DNA of 10,302 bases, taken from contig JAHFPK010000073.1 in NCBI GenBank assembly GCA_023266715.1, forward strand, positions 1 to 10,302, written 5' to 3'. How positions within the stretch are numbered: position 1 is the first letter of the stretch; every line of letters starts with the position of its first letter. The stretch is from Hyphomicrobiales bacterium (GTDB lineage: Bacteria > Pseudomonadota > Alphaproteobacteria > Rhizobiales > Aestuariivirgaceae). The notes below the pieces were generated by a model that was not told where the DNA came from, did not search any database, and saw nothing but the letters and a program-made list of their open reading frames with translations. Below, piece after piece: positions 1-6,664 of the stretch. Position numbers and translations under genes: made by a program.

Positions 1-1933
1 CCTCGTTGAAGTGAAGGGCACGCCGAAGCCACAAGCCTCCTGCGCCATGTCGGTGAACGATTTGCGCCCCGGCCCCAATGGCGAGCCACCGGAAGTTTTC
101 ACCCGCACCCCGCAGGTAAAAAAGGCCCGCGAAGGTGTGATGGAATTCCTCCTCATCAATCATCCCCTGGATTGCCCGATTTGCGATCAGGGCGGCGAGT
201 GTGATTTGCAGGATCAGGCCATGGCCTATGGCAAATCCAGCAACCGCTTTGTTGAGAACAAGCGCGCTATTGAAAATAAATACATCGGCCCACTGGTCAA
301 AACCGAAATGACCCGCTGCATCCAATGCACGCGCTGTGTGCGGTTCACCACCGAAGTTGGCGGGATCGAGGAACTGGGCGCCACGGGCCGCGGCGAGGAT
401 ATGGAAATCACCACCTACCTCGACAAGGCCATCACCTCGGAACTCCAGGGCAACATCATTGATCTCTGCCCGGTTGGCGCACTCACGTCAGCCCCCTATG
501 AATTCAAGGCCCGTCCCTGGGAACTGCGCAAGACAGATACCATTGATGCCATGGACGCCGTGGGCTCCAATATCCGCGTTGATGCCCGTGGCGCGGAAGT
601 CATGCGCATTCTGCCCCGCACCCATGAGGATGTGAACGAGGAATGGATTTCCGACAAAACCCGCTTCGTTTGGGATGGCCTGAAATCCCAACGCCTTGAC
701 AAGCCCTTTATCCGCGAATTCGGAAAATTGCGCGCTGCAAGCTGGAGCGAAGCCTTTACCCGCATCGCCCAACGCGTGAAAGCGGCAAAGCCGGAGCGCA
801 TGGCCGTAATCCTTGGCGATTTCGTGGGAGCCGAAGAAGCCTTCTCGTGGAAGCAACTGGCAACTTCCCTTGGCATCAAGAACATAGATTGCCGTCAGGA
901 TGGAACGCCGCTTGGCGAGCAGGGAGGCCGCGCCGGCTATCTCTTCAATTCCAGCATTGCCGGAATCGAAGAAGCCGATGCCATCATGCTGATCGGCACC
1001 AACCCACGCCTCGAAGCGCCGGTCCTCAATGCCCGCATAAGAAAGCGCATATTGAAGGGCGGCTGCATCATCGGCGTGATCGGCGAAAAGGCTGATCTCA
1101 CTTACAAGTATCATTACATGGGTGCAGGTGCTGAAAGCCTTGTTACACTTGCCGAACACGCCCCGGCAAAAGCCCAGAAGCCCATGTTCATTATCGGGCA
1201 GGGTGCCTTGGCCCGCCCCGATGGTGCCGCCATTCTGGCCCTTGCTGCAAAGGCCGCCGCGGCAATCGGTGTGGTGAAAGAAAACTGGAACGGCTTTAAC
1301 ATTCTCCATACTGCCGCGGGCCGCGTCGGCGCTTTGGATGTTTGTGCGCTTCCCGGCGAAGGCGGCAAGAACACCGCCGGCATTTTGTCTGCCGCAAAGA
1401 AGACCGAACTTGATGTGCTGTTCCTTGGAGGCGCGGATGAAATCAATACCAACGATCTGGCCTCAACCTTCGTGGTTTACGTGGGGACCCATGGCGATGC
1501 CGGAGCCCACCGTGCCGATGTGATCCTGCCATCGGCCGCCTACACCGAAAAGTCCGTCACCTACGTCAACACCGAAGGCCGCGCCCAAATGACCATGCGC
1601 GCCGCTTTCCCGCCCGGCGAGGCACGGGAAGACTGGGCTATTTTGCGCGCTCTGTCGGAAACACTTGGCGTGACGCAAGGCTGGAACAACTTGGAAGAAT
1701 TGCGCCAGGCGATGTATGCCATAGCTCCCCAATTGGCCGCACTTGATCAGCTATTCCCCGCCGAAGCCGCCGCCCTTTCAGAGCTAGGCCGCGGCGAGGG
1801 CAAGACCTCATCGGCAGCCTTTGCTTCACCCATCAAAGATTTCTACATGACCAACCCGATCGCCAGAGCCTCGCGCACCATGGCTGAATGTTCTGCCGTT
1901 AAAAATGGCCGCAAACTGCAGGCGGCGGAGTAG
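1..1933 (+). CDS. nuoG: NADH-quinone oxidoreductase subunit G, 5' truncated
   Basis: This is the large iron-sulfur subunit of the complex I peripheral arm, which carries electrons from the NuoE/F module toward NuoI. The frame is open from the window edge (first full codon at base 2). The true start and the first cysteines of the N-terminal [2Fe-2S] domain lie upstream, so the GTG at base 11 is internal. Visible are the last Cys of the [2Fe-2S] site (41-43); the His-Cys3 site of cluster N5 (His 161, Cys 173, 182, 200); and the N4 site, CxxCxxC (Cys 317, 326, 335) plus a distant Cys-Pro (467). The N7 cysteines are absent: Asp, Asp and Ser occupy those places near 545-568. A degenerate molybdopterin-oxidoreductase-like domain follows, and the end matches the usual C-terminal 'DFYMTNPIARAS' block. 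About 643 codons are present, probably some 45-50 short of full length. The identification is very secure. Confidence 0.97.
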   Translation, partial: LVEVKGTPKPQASCAMSVNDLRPGPNGEPPEVFTRTPQVKKAREGVMEFLLINHPLDCPICDQGGECDLQDQAMAYGKSSNRFVENKRAIENKYIGPLVKTEMTRCIQCTRCVRFTTEVGGIEELGATGRGEDMEITTYLDKAITSELQGNIIDLCPVGALTSAPYEFKARPWELRKTDTIDAMDAVGSNIRVDARGAEVMRILPRTHEDVNEEWISDKTRFVWDGLKSQRLDKPFIREFGKLRAASWSEAFTRIAQRVKAAKPERMAVILGDFVGAEEAFSWKQLATSLGIKNIDCRQDGTPLGEQGGRAGYLFNSSIAGIEEADAIMLIGTNPRLEAPVLNARIRKRILKGGCIIGVIGEKADLTYKYHYMGAGAESLVTLAEHAPAKAQKPMFIIGQGALARPDGAAILALAAKAAAAIGVVKENWNGFNILHTAAGRVGALDVCALPGEGGKNTAGILSAAKKTELDVLFLGGADEINTNDLASTFVVYVGTHGDAGAHRADVILPSAAYTEKSVTYVNTEGRAQMTMRAAFPPGEAREDWAILRALSETLGVTQGWNNLEELRQAMYAIAPQLAALDQLFPAEAAALSELGRGEGKTSSAAFASPIKDFYMTNPIARASRTMAECSAVKNGRKLQAAE

Positions 1934-1936
1934 AAC

Positions 1937-2971
1937 ATGAATGAAATGATGTTCCTTGTTGGATTGATTGTGCTTCAAAGTGTGGCTTTGCTAATTGCAT
2001 TGCTGATCGTCGTGTCATTCCTGATCTATGCGGATCGCAAGGTCTGGGCCGCTGTCCAACTTCGCCGTGGCCCCAATGTGGTCGGCCCCTTCGGCGTGCT
2101 GCAATCTTTTGCTGACCTGTTGAAATTTGTTTTCAAGGAAGTGATCATTCCAGATGGTGCCAACAAGGGCGTATTCGTTCTTGCCCCCATCATAAGTGCG
2201 GCGCTATCCCTTGCCGCCTGGGCCGTAATCCCCGTGGCCGAGGGCTGGGCCGTCGCTGACATCAATGTCGGTATTCTCTATCTCTTCGCGCTCTCGTCTC
2301 TCGGAGTCTATGGTATCATCATGGGGGGCTGGGCCTCCAACTCGAAATATCCCTTCCTCTCGGCGCTCCGTTCTGCCGCCCAGATGGTCTCCTATGAAGT
2401 TTCCATCGGCTTTGTGATCATCACTGTTTTGCTGTGTGCCGGCTCGCTGAATCTCACGGAAATCGTAAAGACCCAGGAAACCGGCCTCGGGACCATGCTG
2501 GGCCTGCCCAATTCGTTCCTCGATTGGTATTTCATTCCGCTTTTTCCAATGTTCATCGTGTTCTTCGTTTCAGCCTTGGCCGAAACCAATCGCCCGCCCT
2601 TTGATCTCGTCGAAGCGGAGTCGGAACTGGTCGCGGGCTTCATGGTGGAATATTCTTCCACGCCTTACCTGCTCTTCATGCTCGGTGAATATGTGGCCAT
2701 CACCCTGATGTGCGCCATGACCACCATCCTCTTCCTCGGGGGTTGGCTGCCGATCATTGACCTACCGGTTCTGAATTGGATTCCCGGTGTCTTCTGGTTC
2801 ATGGCCAAGTTGTGCTTCGTGTTCTTCATGTTCGCCATGGTGAAAGCCATTGTGCCGCGCTACCGCTACGACCAATTGATGCGGCTGGGCTGGAAAGTAT
2901 TTCTGCCCCTGTCACTCACCTGGGTCGTGGTAACTTCAGCAGCACTTGTTGCCTTCGGGTGGCTGCCATGA
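1937..2971 (+). CDS. nuoH: NADH-quinone oxidoreductase subunit H
   Basis: This inner-membrane subunit (ND1 family) docks the peripheral arm and forms much of the quinone-binding chamber. Its 344 residues are normal for the family, with about eight hydrophobic segments. Visible signatures are LLKFVFKE (residues 61-68), GWASNSKYPF (131-140) with SYEV just after (152-155), the acidic loop starting ETNRPPFDL (216-224) and continuing through Glu226, Glu228 and Glu230, and RYRYDQLMRLGWK (308-320). Glu154, Glu216 and Glu228 match acidic residues known to matter for coupling in the E. coli protein. The ATG lies 3 bases after the nuoG stop, with GGAG at 1927-1930 inside the nuoG end as the likely ribosome site. 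Its TGA overlaps the ATG of the next small gene (ATGA at 2968-2971), which suggests translational coupling. No anomaly was seen. Confidence 0.98.
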   Translation: MNEMMFLVGLIVLQSVALLIALLIVVSFLIYADRKVWAAVQLRRGPNVVGPFGVLQSFADLLKFVFKEVIIPDGANKGVFVLAPIISAALSLAAWAVIPVAEGWAVADINVGILYLFALSSLGVYGIIMGGWASNSKYPFLSALRSAAQMVSYEVSIGFVIITVLLCAGSLNLTEIVKTQETGLGTMLGLPNSFLDWYFIPLFPMFIVFFVSALAETNRPPFDLVEAESELVAGFMVEYSSTPYLLFMLGEYVAITLMCAMTTILFLGGWLPIIDLPVLNWIPGVFWFMAKLCFVFFMFAMVKAIVPRYRYDQLMRLGWKVFLPLSLTWVVVTSAALVAFGWLP

Positions 2972-3204
2972 CCTATAGTCCAATTGGTGCCCTTGCTTTC
3001 CTCGTGCTTGGGTTTATCGAACTGAAAATCGTACAGCGCACGATCTATCCTGTGCTGCGCTGGCGCTATGAGGAGGCCAAAGTCACCGCCTCGCAAGGGA
3101 TGAATCCGGCGCGGATCATGGTTTTGGTAAAGCTCCAAAGTCTTGTATTGATGCCTATTTTGGGATTGCTGTTTGGCAACCGTTTTGGGGCCATGTTTGG
3201 ATGA
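2968..3204 (+). CDS. Small two-helix membrane protein, function unknown
   Basis: This is a 78-codon ORF filling the space between nuoH and nuoI. Its ATG shares bases with the nuoH stop (ATGA), with a GGGTGG stretch at 2957-2962 upstream. The same frame is open back to 2776, but that part lies over conserved nuoH, so 2968 is the sensible start. The protein has a hydrophobic segment at residues 5-22 (with Glu18 and Lys20), a polar basic stretch at 23-49 (Arg24, 31, 33, 49, Lys38; includes YPVLRWRYEEAK), and a second hydrophobic segment at about 50-70. It has 8 Lys/Arg, 3 Glu and no cysteine. By the positive-inside rule the middle loop would be cytoplasmic. I recognise no family. Exact placement, overlap signals and a sensible membrane pattern favour a real gene, and an accessory or assembly role in complex I is inferred from context only. 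No cysteine argues against a zinc- or FeS-binding subunit. Confidence 0.78.
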   Translation: MTYSPIGALAFLVLGFIELKIVQRTIYPVLRWRYEEAKVTASQGMNPARIMVLVKLQSLVLMPILGLLFGNRFGAMFG

Positions 3205-3211
3205 ATGACAG

Positions 3212-3700
3212 ATGAAACTTGAACAAGCCGCGCGCGCCCTTTTCCTGAAGGAATTCGTTTCAGCCACCTGGCTGGCGCTGAAATATTTTGTGGGCCCCAA
3301 GGCAACCCTGAACTACCCCCATGAGAAGGGCCCCTTGAGCCCGCGCTTCCGAGGTGAGCATGCGCTCCGCCGTTATCCCAATGGCGAGGAGCGCTGCATT
3401 GCCTGCAAGCTCTGCGAAGCCATTTGCCCGGCCCAGGCCATCACCATTGAAGCGGGTCCGCGCCGCAATGACGGCACGCGCCGAACCACACGTTATGACA
3501 TCGACATGGTGAAATGCATCTATTGCGGTTTCTGTCAGGAAGCCTGTCCGGTGGATGCCATCGTTGAAGGCCCGAATTTCGAATACGCCACGGAAACCCG
3601 CGAGGAACTTCTGTTCAACAAGGAAAAGCTTCTGGCCAATGGCGACCGCTGGGAACGCGAAATTGCCCAGAACCTTGCACTTGATGCGCCATACCGGTGA
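3212..3700 (+). CDS. nuoI: NADH-quinone oxidoreductase subunit I
   Basis: This ferredoxin-type subunit (TYKY/NDUFS8 family) carries clusters N6a and N6b and relays electrons from NuoG toward cluster N2 and quinone, at the membrane face next to NuoH. Its 162 residues are the length typical of alphaproteobacteria. Two classical 8Fe motifs are present: CIACKLCEAICP (Cys62, 65, 68, 72) and CIYCGFCQEACP (Cys102, 105, 108, 112), each with the following proline. The N-terminal 30 residues form the amphipathic region expected to lie against the membrane, and the 'YPHEKGPLSPRFRGEHALRR' block is also typical. The ATG lies 7 bases after the stop of the small ORF. Only a weak GGA (3199-3201) precedes it, so translation is probably coupled to the upstream gene. 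All eight cluster ligands are intact. Confidence 0.98.
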   Translation: MKLEQAARALFLKEFVSATWLALKYFVGPKATLNYPHEKGPLSPRFRGEHALRRYPNGEERCIACKLCEAICPAQAITIEAGPRRNDGTRRTTRYDIDMVKCIYCGFCQEACPVDAIVEGPNFEYATETREELLFNKEKLLANGDRWEREIAQNLALDAPYR

Positions 3701-3708
3701 GGGAGAGA
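3701..3708 (+). promoter_or_regulatory. Ribosome binding site of nuoJ
   Basis: The purine-rich GGGAGAGA lies in the 15-base gap between nuoI and nuoJ, 7 bases before the nuoJ ATG. No promoter-like or hairpin structure was seen in the gap, so it serves only as a translation start region. Confidence 0.65.
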
Positions 3709-3715
3709 TAGCAAC

Positions 3716-4321
3716 ATGGTAGCAGCCCTCTTCTTTTACCTCTTTGCCAGCGTGGCGATAGCCTCCGCCGTGATGGTCATATCTTCGCGCAACCCCGTGC
3801 ATTCCGTTCTGTTCCTCATTCTGTGTTTCTTCAACGCGGCGGGCCTGTTCATTCTTCTGGGCGCTGAATTCCTGGCGATGATTTTGGTGGTAGTCTATGT
3901 TGGCGCTGTAGCCGTGCTCTTCCTCTTCGTGGTCATGATGCTGGACGTGGATTTCGTCCAACTACGCCAAGGCATGCTGAACTATCTGCCCGTGGGCGGA
4001 ACCATAGGTCTGATCGTTCTGGTGGAATTGGCACTGGTTGTTGGCGCTTGGGCGATTTCATCTGATGCGCTGACTGCGGCAGGTGCCCCCGCGGCAGGCA
4101 ATGTCACCAATACGGAAGCCTTGGGGCAAATCCTCTATACCAAATATGTCTATTTCTTCGAGGCCGCTGGTCTTGTGCTCTTGGTGGCCATGATTGGCGC
4201 GATCGTTCTGACGCTTCGCCACAAGCAGGGCATCAAGCGCCAGGACGTTTCGGCCCAGGTGGCGCGCGGCCCCGCAACAGCCATTGAAATTCGCAAAGTC
4301 GAACCAGGGCAGGGGATTTGA
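3716..4321 (+). CDS. nuoJ: NADH-quinone oxidoreductase subunit J
   Basis: This small membrane subunit (ND6 family) takes part in coupling quinone chemistry to proton movement. It has 201 residues with about five hydrophobic helices. The signature NPVHSVLFLI (26-35) is present, followed by Glu51 and a helix-3 block around 'VVVYVGAVAVLFLFVVMMLD' (58-77), the segment that carries the pi-bulge in solved complex I structures, with conserved Tyr61 and terminal Asp77. The last ~30 residues form a hydrophilic, basic tail. The start is preceded by a purine-rich GGGAGAGA site (3701-3708) in the 15-base gap after nuoI, the widest gap in the window and the best-separated ribosome site. The gene ends 2 bases before the chosen nuoK ATG. 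The identification rests on motif, length and gene order together. Confidence 0.97.
   Translation: MVAALFFYLFASVAIASAVMVISSRNPVHSVLFLILCFFNAAGLFILLGAEFLAMILVVVYVGAVAVLFLFVVMMLDVDFVQLRQGMLNYLPVGGTIGLIVLVELALVVGAWAISSDALTAAGAPAAGNVTNTEALGQILYTKYVYFFEAAGLVLLVAMIGAIVLTLRHKQGIKRQDVSAQVARGPATAIEIRKVEPGQGI
4311..4315 (+). promoter_or_regulatory. Ribosome binding site of nuoK
   Basis: AGGGG lies inside the last codons of nuoJ, 8 bases before the ATG at 4324. It decides between this ATG and the TTG at 4318, which would be only 2 bases away and too close for initiation. Confidence 0.7.
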
Positions 4322-4323
4322 TC

Positions 4324-4632
4324 ATGGCCATCGGACTCTCACATTATCTCACCGTCGCCGCCATCCTCTTCACCATTGGCATTTTCGGGATATTCCTGAA
4401 CCGCAAGAACGTCATCGTCATCATGATGTCGATTGAGTTGATGCTGCTGGCGGTGAACATTAATTTTGTGGCTTTCTCTGCCGCCTTACATGATCTGGTG
4501 GGACAGGTCTTCGCACTGCTAGTTTTGACAGTTGCTGCCGGCGAAGCGGCAATAGGCCTGGCCATTCTTGTAACCTACTTCCGTAACCGCGGCTCCATCG
4601 CGGTGGAAGACATCAATCTCATGAAGGGTTGA
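4324..4632 (+). CDS. nuoK: NADH-quinone oxidoreductase subunit K
   Basis: This is a three-helix membrane subunit (ND4L family) of the proton channel between NuoH/J and NuoN. From the ATG at 4324 it has 102 residues, the usual length, and begins MAIGLSHYLTVAAILF, the normal family start. The frame also offers a TTG at 4318 that would add two residues and overlap the nuoJ stop. I prefer 4324 because AGGGG at 4311-4315 then sits 8 bases away rather than 2. The two buried glutamates known to be important for pumping are present: Glu38 (in MSIELMLLAVN) and Glu74 (in AAGEAAIGLA), equivalent to E. coli Glu36 and Glu72. It lies 2 bases after nuoJ and 10 before nuoL. Confidence 0.97.
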   Translation: MAIGLSHYLTVAAILFTIGIFGIFLNRKNVIVIMMSIELMLLAVNINFVAFSAALHDLVGQVFALLVLTVAAGEAAIGLAILVTYFRNRGSIAVEDINLMKG

Positions 4633-4642
4633 AGCGTAATCC

Positions 4643-6664
4643 ATGTATCAGGTCATCGTATTCCTCCCCCTCATCGGCGCCCTTATCGCAGGGCTCGCCG
4701 GCACCAAGGTTTTCCGGAACCTCGGCAGCGACGCCGATGTCTATGGCGATCACACGGCCCATGCGCCGCATGCTGATCACGCCCATGATGACCACCACGG
4801 CCACTACGATGGGCCAGGCTGGCCCATGTATCTCACCACGGGCCTGCTTTGCATTTCCGCCGTTCTGTCATGGATTGTGTTCTTTGGCTTTCTCCATGAG
4901 GGGCATGACGTAAAGGTCGAAGTTCTGCGCTGGGTAAATTCCGGTGCCTTGTCCGCCAACTGGACGCTGCGCATTGATACGCTAACCGCCGTCATGCTCG
5001 TGGTGGTGAACACCATTTCGGCCCTGGTGCATGTCTATTCCCTTGGCTACATGAGCCACGATGAGCATCAGCCGCGCTTCTTCGCCTTTCTCTCACTCTT
5101 TACCTTCGCCATGCTGATGCTGGTCACTTCCGACAATCTCCTGCAGATGTTCTTCGGCTGGGAAGGCGTCGGACTCATGTCCTATCTGCTGATCGGCTAC
5201 TGGTACACGCGCGAAAGCGCCAATGCCGCCGCGATCAAGGCCTTCGTGGTAAATCGCGTGGGTGACTTCGGCTTTGCGCTTGGCATCTTCGGCTGCTTCT
5301 ATGTGTTTCAATCCATTGAATTCGATACCATCTTTGGTGCCGCCGGAGCCCAAACTGGGAAGACCATCCATTTCCTCAGTTGGGATTTTGATACGCTGAC
5401 CACGTTGTGTCTGCTGTTGTTTATGGGCGCCATGGGCAAGTCGGCCCAGTTCCTGCTGCACACCTGGCTGCCGGACGCCATGGAAGGTCCAACCCCTGTC
5501 TCAGCCCTCATCCATGCCGCGACCATGGTGACCGCCGGCGTATTCCTCGTGGCCCGCCTTTCACCGCTTTATGAACTGGCTCCTCACGCCAAGGACGCGG
5601 TTGTCATCGTGGGCGCAATTACGGCCTTCTTCGCCGCAACCGTGGGCCTTGTACAGAACGATATCAAGCGCGTCATCGCCTATTCAACATGTTCGCAATT
5701 GGGCTACATGTTTGTAGCCATGGGGCTGGGAGCCTATGGCGTGGGCATATTCCATCTCTTCACCCACGCCTTCTTCAAGGCTCTGCTATTCCTGGGCTCC
5801 GGTTCCGTCATTCACGCAATGTCCGGCGAGCAGGACATGCGCAAGATGGGCGGACTTGCGCCTCAAATTAGGAAAACCTGGATCTTGATGATTATCGGCA
5901 ATTTAGCTTTGACCGGATTCCCGCTCACTGCCGGTTACTATTCCAAGGACGCAATTATCGAGAGCGCATTTGCTGGCCAGAACCTGTTTGCCTTCGCACT
6001 CCTGGTTATCGCCGCTTTCTGTACCTCATTCTATTCTTGGCGCCTGGCCTTCATGACTTTCAACGGCAAGTCCCGTGCCGATGCACACACTCTGGAGCAT
6101 GTGCACGAAAGCCCGAACGTGATGCTCGTGCCGTTATACGTACTGGCAGCAGGCGCACTGTTGGCTGGTTTCCTGTTTGCACCTTACTTCATCGGCCATG
6201 AGGAGGCGCTGTTCTGGGGTTCCGCCATCTACCGCGCTCCTGAAAACGAAATCATCCACCATATGCACGATGTTCCCGAATGGGTTGCCCTGTCGCCATT
6301 CATTGTTATGGTGCTGGGCTTTGCCTTGGCCTTCCTTTTTTATATCCGCAACACCTCGCTGCCGCAAAAGCTCGCTGCCATGAATTGGCCCCTGTACCAA
6401 TTCCTGCTCAACAAGTGGTATTTCGATGAGCTCTATTGGCTGATATTCACCCGTCCTGCCATGTGGCTCGGCCGCTTCCTGTGGAAGAAGGGCGATGGAT
6501 TTGTCATTGACGGCATGGGGCCGGATGGCGTTTCCGCTCGCGTAATTGACGTCACCCGCGGCGTGGTTCGCCTGCAAACAGGCTATGTTTATCACTACGC
6601 CTTTGCCATGCTGATCGGCGTGGCCGCTCTTGTGTCCTGGTTTACCTTTGGAGGGACGCACTGA
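4643..6664 (+). CDS. nuoL: NADH-quinone oxidoreductase subunit L
   Basis: This is the distal antiporter-like proton-pumping subunit (ND5 family), 673 residues. Key residues are Glu173 in FFGWEGVGLMSY, Asp207 in NRVGDFG, Lys266 in MGKSAQF, the His371/His375/Lys379 series in HLFTHAFFKALLF, and Lys436 in YYSKDAI. They match E. coli Glu144, Asp178, Lys229, His334/His338/Lys342 and Lys399 with constant offsets. The C-terminal part (about 575-673) fits the long lateral helix and last membrane helix that brace NuoM and NuoN. An oddity is a loop rich in His and Asp (residues 35-56, eight His) between the first two hydrophobic segments. The ATG lies 10 bases after nuoK, with AAGGG (4623-4627) rather far upstream. 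The TGA overlaps the nuoM ATG by one base. Confidence 0.98.
   Translation: MYQVIVFLPLIGALIAGLAGTKVFRNLGSDADVYGDHTAHAPHADHAHDDHHGHYDGPGWPMYLTTGLLCISAVLSWIVFFGFLHEGHDVKVEVLRWVNSGALSANWTLRIDTLTAVMLVVVNTISALVHVYSLGYMSHDEHQPRFFAFLSLFTFAMLMLVTSDNLLQMFFGWEGVGLMSYLLIGYWYTRESANAAAIKAFVVNRVGDFGFALGIFGCFYVFQSIEFDTIFGAAGAQTGKTIHFLSWDFDTLTTLCLLLFMGAMGKSAQFLLHTWLPDAMEGPTPVSALIHAATMVTAGVFLVARLSPLYELAPHAKDAVVIVGAITAFFAATVGLVQNDIKRVIAYSTCSQLGYMFVAMGLGAYGVGIFHLFTHAFFKALLFLGSGSVIHAMSGEQDMRKMGGLAPQIRKTWILMIIGNLALTGFPLTAGYYSKDAIIESAFAGQNLFAFALLVIAAFCTSFYSWRLAFMTFNGKSRADAHTLEHVHESPNVMLVPLYVLAAGALLAGFLFAPYFIGHEEALFWGSAIYRAPENEIIHHMHDVPEWVALSPFIVMVLGFALAFLFYIRNTSLPQKLAAMNWPLYQFLLNKWYFDELYWLIFTRPAMWLGRFLWKKGDGFVIDGMGPDGVSARVIDVTRGVVRLQTGYVYHYAFAMLIGVAALVSWFTFGGTH
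6650..6655 (+). promoter_or_regulatory. Ribosome binding site of nuoM
   Basis: GGAGGG, a near-consensus Shine-Dalgarno sequence, lies within the end of nuoL, 8 bases before the nuoM ATG. It is the strongest such site in the window. It supports independent initiation of nuoM in addition to coupling through the one-base overlap with the nuoL stop. Confidence 0.75.

Noticed and set aside
11..13. GTG as a possible start of nuoG
   Set aside because: The frame continues upstream in conserved sequence (Leu-Val-Glu before it), and the gene would otherwise lose the [2Fe-2S] domain. It is an internal valine codon.
488..1309. 273-codon antisense ORF across nuoG
   Set aside because: It lies opposite strongly conserved nuoG coding sequence, has no ribosome site or familiar domain, and its composition follows from the codon bias of the sense gene.
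386..1799. A 13-base GC-rich word (GGCCGCGGCGAGG) occurring at 386-398 and again at 1787-1799
   Set aside because: Both copies are in coding sequence, in Gly/Arg/Glu-type codons, with no extension beyond the word. Chance in GC-rich DNA is the simpler explanation.
3260..3961. 233-codon antisense ORF across nuoI and nuoJ, rich in His and Glu
   Set aside because: It covers two real genes in the opposite direction. The His/Glu-rich start is the reverse complement of hydrophobic-codon runs in nuoJ, and no domain is visible.
4318..4320. TTG as nuoK start
   Set aside because: It overlaps the nuoJ stop and sits 2 bases from the AGGGG site. The ATG at 4324 gives the family-standard 102 residues.
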